Below are positions 33,617-44,700 of a stretch of DNA of 64,000 nt, piece after piece. Position 1 is the first letter of the stretch, and each line of letters starts with the position of its first letter. This DNA comes from Typhlomys cinereus. Taxonomy: Eukaryota > Chordata > Mammalia > Rodentia > Platacanthomyidae. The notes under the pieces were generated by a model that had not been told where the DNA came from, did no database searches, and saw only the letters and a program-made list of their open reading frames with translations. Location of the stretch: NCBI GenBank assembly GCA_023101885.1, contig JALPQD010000241.1, positions 434,001-498,000 of the forward strand, given 5' to 3'. Both the position numbers and the translations under genes were made by a program.

Positions 33617-34184
33617 TGAATAAATGGATTAGAGATAATAAGTCAGGTTTAGGGCAGCCATGCTGGGATGGTCTCTGAAGGTCTTTGAAGGTCCTTCCCC
33701 ACTGCTGGGATTACTCTCAAGGAACACACCCTTGCCAACTTCTGCATCCCTTTGCCAATGAAAGGATATGGAGATCAGTTCTCCTTTACAGAAACAGCTG
33801 GTACCTCGAGGTCAGGCTCCAGATCAACTGGGTTGAACCCTAAGGCGAATAGACCAATGCGAAGTAAAGGATACAAAAAAAAAAAAAAAAGACACCTCCA
33901 ATCAGGTTTGTAAAAACTGGAGCTAACTAATGGGAAAAAGACCACCATTCCCAGGCTTAGTCAAAAGCATAAATATAACTGACCCTGCCAGCCATTAGAG
34001 GGCGTCTGCCCTTCATGGCACTCAACACTGGAGTCCAGGAATTCTTTTCTAACTCAATGTCTCTCATGATTCATGCCTGGAATCCATGAGTTCCATTCTC
34101 TCTCTCCTCTAATAAACTCTGACGTAATTCCCTACACTTGTTCGGGTTTCAATCTTCAACTCCAAACACAAGAACCCCGCAACA
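33617..34184 (+). mobile_element. ERV1-like solo LTR
   Basis: The right part has a typical gammaretroviral LTR look: a TATA-like 'cataaatataact' (about 33968), AATAAA at 34111-34116, a T/C-rich U5 containing 'ttgttcgggtttcaatcttc', and an end CCCCGCAACA at 34175-34184. A 5-bp direct repeat ATATA flanks the proposed ends (33612-33616 and 34185-34189), which suits ERV1 but is low complexity, so the left end is uncertain. A 16-base A run at about 33873-33889 lies within. No primer-binding site or internal region follows. Confidence 0.5.
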
Positions 34185-34189
34185 ATATA

Positions 34190-35935
34190 ACTGCAATTCA
34201 AACTTAGTGCAACACCTAGCCCCCTTTTCTCTATGTTCTCCAAGTCCCTCCTCTCCTTTCTTCAAACTAGATTGTAGGTCCCAGTTGAAGGCTATCGCTT
34301 GGCCATACTTTGGGTTTCTGTCACATTGTCTCTGACTTTGCTTCCTCAGGTATTACAGCTGATGGCTTCTTGAGGAAATGAAATCTGGTGAAAGAAGGCT
34401 GCCTCTGCATTTTAGAGGTAGGACATGTTCTGTCCTGAAAATAAACATCTTCACCCTCAGACTTTAAGTTAGCCCTTGATCATTACCTGAGACATGGCCT
34501 CCTAGACTTCTATCCACTTTCCCATGTAAATGAGAAATCATTCTTGTAAGAAATGTCAGTAAGACATAATATCAGTTACAGTCATCCCTTCCTTTTCCAA
34601 TTCCTGCTATGCTAGGAGACTTACATGAGATTTCTCCAGGCAATATTCTTGCCAGCAAGTTCCCCTAGTTCCTTCTTCACCATGTCCCATCTCTTACAGA
34701 GTATTCTTCAATACATTTCTCTCATTCAACTTCCCCAAAGGAATTACCTCAAGCAATACCATCTTACAGCAAAAAGAATGACTGATAAGTAGTTCATACT
34801 GTTCTCAAAGAAATGTATAAATGTAAAGGGTTTATTTAATTGCACCTGTATCCAAAGCTAAGTTTTTTTGGTTCACTATCTTCTGGATGTGTTATGCATG
34901 GCATCCATCAGGGTTGATATTAATACAATTTGATGTGAATGTTTCCTTCACTGAAAAAGTACAGGAATGTGTTTTCAGTCATTGATGGGAAGCATTCAGA
35001 ATTTATCAGACAAAGTGCTATTGTGAAACTTGGCTGCTTGGAAAGTTGACATGTGCAAAGTTGTGACTAGTGAACAGGGAAAAGTAAGCTCAAATTTGAT
35101 TCTCAGTGTCAGATTATTTCTGGAAATTGGACTGTTATATAAAAGTAATTTTTACATGTTATATGAAATTCAGTTTGAGTTTCACTAGGTATATTTCAGT
35201 CATGTATTCAAGTTTAGGTACTTTAAGACCTGGAAAGTACCTTATTAAATGTGTTCAGAATAGTCTGGATTTTGCTACAGTGTCATATTCACACTGTCTC
35301 CCACTAGTGAAGCGATGTCTGATTCTTACTAAGTTTTGCCTACTGAGCACTGGAAAACTCTCTGCTCCATGAAATCATGCAGAGATCCAAGTAGCCATAT
35401 TAAAAATACATACCTTTACCATAAAAGTGACAGGAGCCCATGTTTATGGATCAATACCAACAAAAAATTATAAAAAGATAAACCTCCCACTATGTAAAAG
35501 AAAAGTTTATCTAGGTGTTACTTCTAATATCTAATATAAATGTCATGTAGTTTGTAGTTTTTAGGCTTTTGTGGGACCATGGGCTTTGTATCGGCTTCCC
35601 AGATGGTTATATTCATATTGTTTAAAAATCATTGTCATTTTATTAGCAGTTCTTACAATATATCAGCTAGGAGGAAATTGAAAGAAGTAAGCCAGAGTTG
35701 GCTTGTAATGGGATTATACAAGAAACACTTGTAAAATTTTTCAGAATTTCCCAAGTTAGTCCATGACATATTATTAACATGAGGTGATCACTATGGCAAT
35801 ATTAACACTATGGAAAATGGCAAAAATTAGCTCTCTCTAAGCTTACCTTCATCTCTTGTCATATTTTAAAAAACTCTGTATAAAAATGTCAAACTTGTCT
35901 CTCACACAGTTATTTTGACTAAATAGGAATTTCTT
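34190..35935. other. Unassigned sequence
   Basis: About 1.7 kb with no recognised repeat or exon. A + strand frame at 35106-35372 has no resemblance to a known family. Confidence 0.5.
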
Positions 35936-35937
35936 TT

Positions 35938-35947
35938 ATTTTTTATG

Positions 35948-35984
<37 letters not shown>

Positions 35985-36138
35985 AAGAGGACATTCAAAT
36001 GTTTGTGTCTGTGGAGGCTCAAGCGTGATATCAGGATCATTCTAGGCACTTTTACATGGGATCTGGGGATCTGAACTCGGGTCCTTTTCCTTGAGAGGCA
36101 AAGGCTTTGACTCCTGAGCCTTCTGCTCAGTCCCTGAA
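35938..36138 (-). mobile_element. B4/B3-type SINE, antisense
   Basis: A (TG)n start (35950-35983) is followed by 'gtgtctgtggaggctcaag', 'atgggatctggggatctgaa', 'ctcgggtccttttccttgag' and an ID/B2-like end 'gactcctgagccttctgctc'. The middle is shortened, so the exact family is unclear. Confidence 0.6.
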
Positions 36139-36139
36139 T

Positions 36140-36808
36140 TTTAATTTCTTGGGACATTATTAGGCGAAGGGGTGTGAGATATGAGAATGTATGTGAGTTG
36201 TGAAAGAACACACCTATCTGATAAAGGCATTAAGAGCATAAGGGGATGGTAAAAGTATGAAATTTTTGTTTCCCTAAATCAGTAGCCTCCTTGAAGATGC
36301 TAAGTCTGGATTGACCCGCAGGAAGTGCCTTGCGTATGCCCTCAGGGCTGCCAGTCATCCTGGACACTCATGTTGCATCCATCCATGTCTCTGATCAGCA
36401 CCAGAACAGCTAGTGTCTTCAGCAGCAGTCTGACCCAGCCACCACTCACCCAAGAGATGCTCACTTACAGTTCCTCAGAGGATTTTATCATCTTGGCCTT
36501 TGAAAGCCACAACTTTCTCAGTGGGTAGACTCTCCCATAGCACTGCTGAGTGGAGAGACATTGAGGTAAACCTTCTTCAGGACAGAAGTTTTTGCTGACA
36601 TGACTTGGGACGTTTGAAATGTACATCTGAACTTGAGATTAGACATGGAGATCAAAGGACAGATAGACAACAGTGAGCACTGGTTGGCATAATCGCCTCT
36701 CAGTGCTAGACAATAACTTAGGTGTTATTCATTTAATCATTTGTAATCGGTTAAGCTTATAAATCAACTAAATGCATGAATCTTGGTTGTCTATATCAAC
36801 CTTATACA
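36140..36808. other. Unassigned sequence
   Basis: No recognised feature. Confidence 0.4.
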
Positions 36809-36809
36809 C

Positions 36810-36945
36810 AAAGCTACATCGTGTTCCGTATGTGGAGCTCCACATGTGGAGATGTTCTATTCTGACCCTTGATGATTGTTCCTAGTCTCCTTGTAACAAA
36901 GAACCCATACCTCAGACAAGCAACTCTCTTACCTTGAATCCTAGA
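36810..36945 (+). repeat. Local direct duplication, copy 1 (with 21-bp palindromic insert)
   Basis: 115 of its 136 bases are identical to 37696-37810. The remaining 21 bases (ATGTGGAGCTCCACATGTGGA, lying between GTTCCGT and GATGTTC) are absent from copy 2. They contain the perfect palindrome TGTGGAGCTCCACA at 36831-36844 and a repeated ATGTGGA. The sequence does not resemble a known dispersed repeat. Confidence 0.95.
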
Positions 36946-37695
36946 GAAAGAAAGGAAACTAGAGACCTGGTTAAGGCAACAGATGGTACAGGGCTCTCAG
37001 TTTATAAATTAGCAATGTTGCCATTGAAGAACATTATTTTTCCGAACTAATGAACTTACCAATGAGGCCCCTCCATGCTTAGAGTTCACTCTGCCAGACA
37101 TCCTGGAAGTCCCAGCTAAGGTTTCACTGAATGAGACTGCTCCTGCTTAGTAGCCACTATCTTAATTCTTTGACAGCTATCAGAGAGTTTCAGATTCATA
37201 ACTGAGATACTGTAATAAATACCCTACCTGATAATACAAGAGAGCCAAGAGATCTCATTCAAATTCACTTTTCCAAATTATAATTCATCATGGCAGGAGA
37301 AATACCATGAGGAGATGAAGGAGGTTGTCATACAATATGCAATGTCAAGAGCAGAGAGGAAGAAGCAATGTAGACCATCTTGCTGCCAGTTTTGCCAAGA
37401 AGTTAGTAAGTTCTTTTTGTTTCTCCACCCTCTGGGACATTGGGCAAATCTTTTCACTTCCATTAAAGCAATTAAGATAACCTTCTACAGATTCCCCTAC
37501 AGGCCTGCCTTATCTAAATACTTCTTCAGAGATGTGCCCAAAGCTCACTTCCTAAGTATCAAATTGACAGATAAGACTCACTACTACACACTGTATGGAA
37601 GAAAGTACTTGAAAACATTTTTCCATGGTTAATACTTGACATTGATGAGGCAAGTAAATGGCTCAGGATCCTGAACCTCATCTTTAGCTGCTGTG
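36946..37695. other. Unassigned spacer between the duplicated blocks
   Basis: 750 bases with no recognised repeat. A + strand frame at 37315-37632 (105 codons) has a basic, Cys-containing start, but no family is recognised and it is probably chance. Confidence 0.4.
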
Positions 37696-37810
37696 AAAGC
37701 TACATCGTGTTCCGTGATGTTCTATTCTGACCCTTGATGATTGTTCCTAGTCTCCTTGTAACAAAGAACCCATACCTCAGACAAGCAACTCTCTTACCTT
37801 GAATCCTAGA
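37696..37810 (+). repeat. Local direct duplication, copy 2
   Basis: 115 bases identical to copy 1 apart from its 21-bp insert, starting AAAGCTACATCG and ending GAATCCTAGA. It lies 886 bases downstream of copy 1 and just upstream of a young antisense SINE. Zero substitutions point to a very recent event or an assembly artefact. Confidence 0.95.
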
Positions 37811-37835
37811 AGCCACAAGACTGAGGGTTTTTTTT

Positions 37836-37897
37836 AAAATAATCTTTATTATTATTATTATTTATTCAATTATGCGTGTATGCATGTGTGCGCATCC

Positions 37898-37952
<55 letters not shown>

Positions 37953-38136
37953 ACCACGGACGAATTCTGGAACCACCAGGGACCGCCTCCACCTCCTTGT
38001 TTACTCTGCCCTGGAATTCACAGGCTCCGCCCTACCAGGACCAGAAACGCAGGCCGCCTCCACTTCAGCCTGGCGTCTATACGTGGGGTCTAGGATCCGA
38101 ACTCATGACCCTCTGCCTGAAAGGCAGAGGCTTAAC
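37836..38136 (-). mobile_element. Young B2-head SINE with GC-rich body, antisense
   Basis: The reverse complement matches the copies at 12320-12579 and 14443-14758: A-rich tail first on this strand, then (TG)n (about 37902-37949), the GC-rich body, and the head up to 'ggcttaac'. The first 25 or so bases of the head are missing. CTGAGG(G) plus eight T flanks the element at 37821-37835 and 38137-38150, a possible target duplication with one indel, though CTGAG also resembles part of the missing SINE head. Confidence 0.85.
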
Positions 38137-38142
38137 CTGAGG

Positions 38143-38235
38143 TTTTTTTTTTTTTTTAACTTAACACTTTTAAATATTTTATTTATTTATTATGTGTGTG
38201 TGTCTGCGTGTGTGTGTGTATGTGTGTGCGTGTGC

Positions 38236-38300
<65 letters not shown>

Positions 38301-38532
38301 AACTGTGTGTCCCTTTGGAGAACCAAGGTTGACTTCAGTAATCATCCTGGATTGCTTTTACCTCTTTCTTGCTTCTCTCTGGGATTTCCCAGGCTTCATT
38401 CACGGGAGCCAGAGTGCAGGCAGCTGCAATTTCTGCTTGGCTTTTTTTTTTTACATAGAACCTGGGATCTGAACTCAGGACCTTTTGCTTGTGAGGCAGA
38501 ATCTTAATCCCTGAGCCATTGTCCCAGCCCCC
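38143..38532 (-). mobile_element. Older SINE subfamily, antisense, with (TG)n(GA)n
   Basis: A T run (38143-38157, the A-tail in antisense) and 'aaatattttatttatttatt' precede (TG)n and (GA)n tracts (38195-38296). Next comes a body with 'ctttggagaaccaaggttga', 'cttcagtaatcatcctggat' and 'ctctctgggatttcccaggc', then the tRNA-like head in antisense, ending 'ccctgagccattgtcccagccc'. The same body occurs at 40696-40912 and, in sense, at 59036-59300. Head and parts of the body align with the young GC-rich SINEs, so they look like related subfamilies. Confidence 0.85.
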
Positions 38533-38569
38533 AAGCCTTAGAGATTTGAAGGAATGACGTTTCAGTGTC

Positions 38570-38692
38570 TTTATCCTTCAGGAAAGTTATATCACAGAGA
38601 TGAAGTGATCTGCCCAAGGATGCATAGTCACATGATTCTAAAAGTGAATGAAGACTCAATTATCCTAGACACTAGCCCAGTGTGCTAATCAG
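38570..38692 (+). mobile_element. MIR fragment
   Basis: 'gagatgaagtgatctgcccaa', 'ggatgcatagtcacatgatt' and 'tgaatgaagactcaattatc' with 'ctagcccagtgtgctaat' follow MIR core-tail order. Confidence 0.65.
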
Positions 38693-38968
38693 AGGCATTT
38701 ACAATAAGTTGAATTGTATATAAAATTTTGCTGAAAATAATGGCACAATTATGTCAAGTTTAATGCTGCTCATTGACAATCACATAATCACTTTGTTTAC
38801 AAGCATCATTTCTTTATTATTCCCTGGCGATTTCCAGTTGTTCTGTTGATCTGACTGCTCTGGATTTCCGGTTTGGTGGTGACTGTCATTTTACTTAATA
38901 TTCTGCTTTCCATTACTTATTAGCATGGGAAAAATTAGGCTTGAGTCTGAAAAAATAATTAACAGCAA
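38693..38968. other. Unassigned sequence
   Basis: No recognised feature. Confidence 0.4.
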
Positions 38969-38969
38969 A

Positions 38970-39175
38970 CACATACTTATGTATATGGTATTTCTTCCAA
39001 AGTATTTTCCAGACTCAATTTCCAGTTCATTCTCGTAGCAACATTGTGCAGGAGATAGATTCTTAGAATCTGACCAATTTTAAAGTTGATCTAACTGTGC
39101 ATAAGTAGGATGATGACATTCACAGCATCACATGCATATTTTGTAACTAAGTGAGGACTAGGACTAGTTTTTATG
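38970..39175 (+). mobile_element. MIR fragment
   Basis: 'cttccaaagtattttccaga', 'ctcgtagcaacattgtgcag', 'ctgaccaattttaaagttga' and 'catattttgtaactaagtga' with 'ggactaggactag' match a nearly full-length but diverged MIR. Confidence 0.55.
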
Positions 39176-39249
39176 ACTTTCAACCAAATGTTTTTTCTTT
39201 GGTATGGAACCAAGTCTGGTGAGTTATACATATCAGCTCTGAGATTGGT

Positions 39250-39390
39250 TAAATCATCATCATCACTATCACATAACCATTACCACAAACACTACCACTA
39301 TCACCAAACATATCCATCATCATCAATGTCATCAAATAACTCCCCAAGTCATTTATATATATATATAATTTATTTATATATATATATTAA
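39250..39390. repeat. CAT/CAC-rich stretch and (TA)n tract
   Basis: 39250-39330 is a degenerate ATC/ACC trinucleotide-like stretch; 39352-39390 is TA-dinucleotide rich. Confidence 0.8.
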
Positions 39391-40690
39391 TCCTACTTAC
39401 TTGAGCTCTGCCAACATTGGACTCAAAAGCAAAATCCTACCAAAAGAAATATCACAGTTTTTGTCTAAAATAATTCACAGTTTATTTATACAAGTTTTGT
39501 GAAGTCCTCGCTTGAAAAAATCAGACCCTTGAAGATTACAAGAGTTTAGTATCAGACAGGAAGAGGGTCATAATGACATGGCTGTGGATTCCTTGTGGTG
39601 ACAGGGAAATGTAATAGGTGAGAAGGTAAGAGCAGGAAGGAGAGTTAAGAAAACAGGAGACTCAAAGCATGCAAAGCAGTCAGGTTATTGTTCTCCAAAC
39701 ATCTGGTGACCTGGATCCCTACTATGATATTTAGCTTAAGGAAGATCCTGATCCAATAAGATAATGTGATGTTTATTGAGATTTAGTAGATAGGAGTAAA
39801 GTAGATTGCCACTTTTCATTAAAAATATTGCAGTTTCACCCACATCTGCTCACATCATATCCCTCCTCACACACTTTATAGGGACAAGTTGATAAAAATG
39901 CCCTTTATGTTTTTATTGTTGTCTCTTAATTAGGAAGCAAAAGGTTGCAGTTCTGTTAGCTAAGGATACCTCTAATGTTCTTGCTTTTCTATACTTTAAA
40001 GATCACCAAATCTGAGAGAATCTAAAAAGATGGAATCTGAGTGAGTACTTGTTTGAATTCACACATACATATGTGCGCATACACACACATGCACACACGC
40101 ATGCACACTATGAGAGGCACTTGATGTACTTTTCATAACTCTATCCTTCTTACTTAGATACCCTTCAAGGCATAGTGAGTGCTTAATAAATAGATGTGGG
40201 GAAGGATGAAGGTGTACACATGGATTAAGCTGGGTTTTTTTTCTACATTTTCTTATTACACATTAACATTTGCAGAACACAAGCCTGCTTTGGTTTTTTC
40301 AGTTAGTGGCATCAGTAACAAGGAAAAGTAAACACAGTCTCAAGAAGTCTAAGGACATTCCATGGCACACAGTCCATTGCTGTGTACAGTTACCTCTTAG
40401 AAAGACACAAACAATTCATCAGTTATAACGAGTTTTGACAATATCTTTGATGGGATCAACGGAAGAAACAGGGGTTCCTGTAAATAATTCCAAAATCGGG
40501 GCACACTAGAATTCATCATTTGATCTCAGTCCCCTTGGCTAAGCAAAGAAAGAAGCCTGGAATGTCAGAAGTAACCTGTAGTGACACTGAATCATCTAAC
40601 ACTGGAAACTGAGCCCATGGACATGGAAATCGTCTACACACAGAATGGGATAAGACATCTAGAGTCTACATCTTGTCTCTGTCCTTACCC
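39391..40690. other. Unassigned sequence
   Basis: About 1.3 kb without a secure repeat call. A short interrupted CA stretch lies at about 40065-40110. A weak MIR-like end lies near 40140-40195. Confidence 0.4.
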
Positions 40691-40695
40691 AGCAT

Positions 40696-40912
40696 TGTGT
40701 GTGTACATATGTGTGTGTGCGTGTGCAGAGGGCACTGTGTGTCCCTGTGGAGGACCAAGGGCGACTTAGGGAATCATCCTCTGTTGTTTCTACCTCCTTT
40801 TTGCTTCACTCTGGGATTTCTGCCCACCAGGGACAGAAGCACAGGCCATTTCTGCTTGGCATTTTTATATTAGACCTGGGATCCAAACTCAGGACCTTCT
40901 GCTTCTGTGAGG
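40696..40912 (-). mobile_element. Older SINE subfamily, antisense
   Basis: The same body as 38300-38532: 'ccctgtggaggaccaagggc', 'cttagggaatcatcctctgt', 'cttcactctgggatttctgc', 'cacaggccatttctgcttgg' and 'cctgggatccaaactcagga'. The 5' head is cut short at about 40912. Confidence 0.8.
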
Positions 40913-41087
40913 TGGAGAGAGGAATCTCTACCCAGTTTCTACTCTCAACAGAAAAACCAAAGTCACTTCTCTGCTGATCCTGGCAAGCCTGCTCATTTCA
41001 CTCATGCTGAAACCCTGGGGACTTCTATGACCGCTTCGACCACACAGCAGATCCTGTCTTCATAGCTTTATCATCTCTTGCCATTTT

Positions 41088-41200
41088 CTTTTTTTAAAAC
41101 ATTTCTATTATTATTTCTGCTCATACAAACTTAATAGGTACACTGGTTCCCTCCCTCCTTCCTCCTCCTCCCCTCACCCCTCCCTCCCCATCCCTCAGTA
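41088..41200 (-). mobile_element. Young-type LINE-1 extreme 3' end, antisense
   Basis: About 110 bases match the antisense 3' end at 15352-15470, including 'attattatttctgctcatac', 'aaacttaataggtacactgg' and the C/T-rich tract. A very short, strongly 5'-truncated insertion. Confidence 0.85.
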
Positions 41201-43740
41201 TTTTCTTGATTTGTGTCTTAATTACTGTTTTACTAGGTGTGTCAAGTTCCCTAGCATAACTGCCTGCCAAACATCATCATGCATTGTCATTTTTCCTTCA
41301 AGTATCACTTTGTTTATTCTTCTTTATTTCTTCTTTATTCTTTAATTATTATCTTGTTAGAGAAAGAAGCCTATTGGTATTCATGCTAGGTAAATTTATG
41401 TTTTAGTTGGCTGGTAAACATTATTTTGGGACTGTCTGTGAAGGATACTTCTGAAATAAACAGCATTTAGTGAAAGGCTGAACCAGTACTGAGGACATCA
41501 TCAAATCCATTGATCACCTAAAAAAAAAAAGGACAAAGCATGAATTCTCACTCTTCTATTTTAGTGAGACAACTTCATCTTTTCAGGAATCTTCACACTG
41601 AGAGTCCAACACTTGCTGGAGGTTGTAGTGTGATTCATAGCCATGATCTTAGTTAGATATATATCCAATTATACTGACTCACTTTTCATTAAGACCAGCA
41701 GGACAAATCAAATCTGGGATCAAATTCAAAATGGGTCCTGAGGTTGGGAAATTTCACCTGAGAAGTAGGAAAAAGAGAGTAACACACCAACTTGTAGAAA
41801 TCTTGGTTATTTGGAGCAGAGACACAAATAGGAGGTTCTCAAAATACATACCCCAACTCGATATTTGAAATCAATTTTGTACTTAGTAAAGTTGGACCAA
41901 TTCACTTGAATTGCTGCTTTCCATTCATTGATACCTGCATCATTCCCATGATTTCATGCCATGATGGCATGAAAATTATCTGTGCACAAGTTGATGGTAA
42001 TTTTTTCCAAGTTCTTTGCCCAGAAAAAAAAAACTGAGGTAAATGCTGTCTCATTCTTTTTCAATCTTCAGATAAGATTTGAACTTTTTGTTTTTTTAAG
42101 TGTTTCCCTATCCTTAAAAGATTTGTTCTGTGTGGTCAGGTAGGAACTTTTATTTGTCCAGAATATCAATTCTGGCTGTCTACAGGAAAAGCATTGATTG
42201 GGGTTAGCAAGTAGACATGATCTTGGGTGCAAAGATGAACATTATTTCCACAGGGACATCTGGGAGCAATAGGTTCAGTGATGGTGGTCCATGGAGGGAA
42301 TTGTCTTCAGTGTGGTAGATTTCTGGGCTTTGATGCTTTTCCTCAAAGATAGATGTTTATCCCTCTTATACTGTGGTTTCTCAGTTTCTCTGCATCTGTG
42401 CTTTGATCCTGGCAGTTTTCATGTGATGGTCGCTGCCAACAGAGGTGTGAAGCTGACTATCTAAGACAATTAGCAGAGTATTTGTCATTGTTTCTATGGA
42501 GCATCACTAACCACAGTCTTTTTGGAGAAGAGAGGGAGGAATGAACCATCAGCGTGTGACTGAAATAATTCAGTGATGGTAGAAATGAACCTTTTGATTC
42601 TGGGAAATACTATGCTACCTTATACAGATATAACGAGAGAAGATGACTTTTTGTACAAAGAGTCAAAATCAGGGTGATATCCTCTGACTAGTCTAAAAAG
42701 TGATATTGCCTTGAATCCTTGTATGGGATAGCATGTCTCTATAATATTGACTACATGGGGGGTTCTTTACAGATTAAATTCAATGTAACATGCAATCCTT
42801 GAGAATTATTGTTTGCCTGGAAACACTTGTAGTGTGATGGGAAGGGATATGCACACATATGTGTGCATGGTGAGCAGATGAAAATTACAGATGTTTAAGA
42901 AGGATGCCTAGTGTCCTGCTTTATCACTATTCACTATCCACATTATTTCCTTGAAACATGGTATCCTAATGAACTTTCAGTTAGGCTGGTGGCTTCTAAA
43001 TCCTGTGACTCAACTTCACTTTGCATTTCCATCAACACCTGGCACTGGGGTAAAGGTACATACAACTACATCTTTTTAGAAGCACTTCTGAGTTTACACA
43101 ACAAATGCTCTTATTTGCTGATCCATGTATCCAGGTCCAAGAAGAATAAGGTATTTCTATCTGAGGTAAACTTTTACCATGTTAGATTGGACTGAGTTAA
43201 TATTTAATAGGAACAGAAAAATAAAACTATGCATTTTTTCCTTCAGACAGGTCAGGAATTCAAGGTAAATAGTAGCATAGTAATTTCTAAGTGTGAAGGT
43301 ATTTGAATAGAAGTTCTTAGTGACACCTGCCGTGTTTAATGAGAGTGTTAGACCACATCAGAACCTTTCACACTGCAGTCTACAGACTATTGAACTATAG
43401 GAGGCAGGTTTTGAGACCACCAGGGGGTATGAGGGAAAGGAAAATGATAAGTAATTAAATAGAGAAACTTTTTTTCCTTTATCAACCTTCTGTTAAGTGT
43501 CTAATTTAAACTAAAAATGCATTTGGAAAAAAATTATCCTCAATTAGTTGAGCATTTAACTTCATAGTCTTGAGTTTATTATAAACACTGTATGGTTTAT
43601 TCTGACTGGTTACATGTATACAGGGACCTTGGAAACAGACTGGTCAACCTCATTACTCAGTACTCTAAAGATACAAGGCTGACAGGAGTGCCCTTATTTT
43701 TAGAGTCTTTGGATTTTACATTTTGCCTGTAAATTAACAC
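41201..43740. other. Unassigned sequence
   Basis: 2.5 kb with no repeat family, exon or RNA gene recognised. A + strand frame at 42911-43195 has no identifiable domain. Confidence 0.45.
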
Positions 43741-43796
43741 TGCTGTGCTCTAGGCTAAAACTAACGGTGTGGGAGACCACCTTAGTGTTATGCAAG

Positions 43797-43883
43797 CCCA
43801 GGCAAAAATGAGGAAATACACAGGCCAAGGCAAAAGCGAGGATATACACAGGTTGCCAGGTTGGCTGCAAGGTTGCCAGGCAT
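43797..43883. repeat. Short imperfect tandem repeats
   Basis: A unit of about 27 bases (CAGGCAAAAATGAGGAAATA then CACAGG) is repeated once with about four changes, followed by two GGTTGCCAGG words separated by 'ttggctgcaa'. Confidence 0.8.
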
Positions 43884-44439
43884 TACTACTACAAGATCAA
43901 GTGAGTGTTTTCAGGGATACCAAGGCCCATCAGATAATTATCCCCTTAATGTCATTTCATTAATGTTCTATTTTGTTAATATTTCACTTACTACTCAGGG
44001 GATGCACATGCATTTGTTTTGATAAAAATTAGATGATTTTCTTACATCCTGGACAGGCAAACGACTTCTCTTCAAATTTATCTTACCACATTAAAAGACA
44101 ACATACTTATTCACTAATTATACAACTAATTAGTCAGATCATTTTGCTAGAATTGAACAAGAAATTCCTCAAACACCAAATAACGCAGTTTTCAGGTCCA
44201 CTGTTTCCTACATTATCTGAGCATCTGCCCTATGTAAGGATTTGCTTGTATCCAGGCTTAACCCCTGCTGGGCAGCTATTTTCCCTGAATTGAAGGAGTC
44301 CCTCCCGGGGCCTCAAGGAAGACTTATAAGACTCTGGTAGCTCACAAAGCCAACAGGACTCAGGATGCTCACATAGTTTCAAAGATTTTATATGTTTGAA
44401 AAGCAGTAAAGTTTGGCTGGGCAGAGGAGGCTCTTTTGT

Positions 44440-44700
44440 GGAACTGACTACAAGTTGTTCAGGGAGCTCCAATGATACAGATATTGTAAGTTATCACCCA
44501 TGCCAAAGTGGGCTTTTTGGTGATTCGGTTGCCTTTGAGTCACCATGCTCCTGTCAGTAACTCCAGGAACTTATCAAATGAGAACTGTATATAATCATTT
44601 CTTTGGTCTGCATTCAGTGCTGCTCTCCCTGGACTATGTAGACTTTCCTGTAGGGGTGGCACAAGCGGCAGAAAGTTAGAAGAAGTGGAAGTGGAGAAAG
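44440..44700 (+). repeat. Unassigned dispersed repeat, copy A
   Basis: 'ttgttcagggagctccaatg' and, about 85 bases later, 'gagtcaccatgctcctgtca' match, in order and spacing, 'cttttcagggagctccagtt' and 'aagtcaccatgcttttgtaa' at 59465-59555. The similarity appears to run through the segment between them and into an AGAAG-rich part downstream. The family is not recognised. Confidence 0.45.

Noticed and set aside
37872..38507. Overlapping + strand frames rich in Cys/Val and Arg/Glu
   Set aside because: They read through (TG)n, (GA)n and the antisense SINE bodies; low-complexity artefacts.
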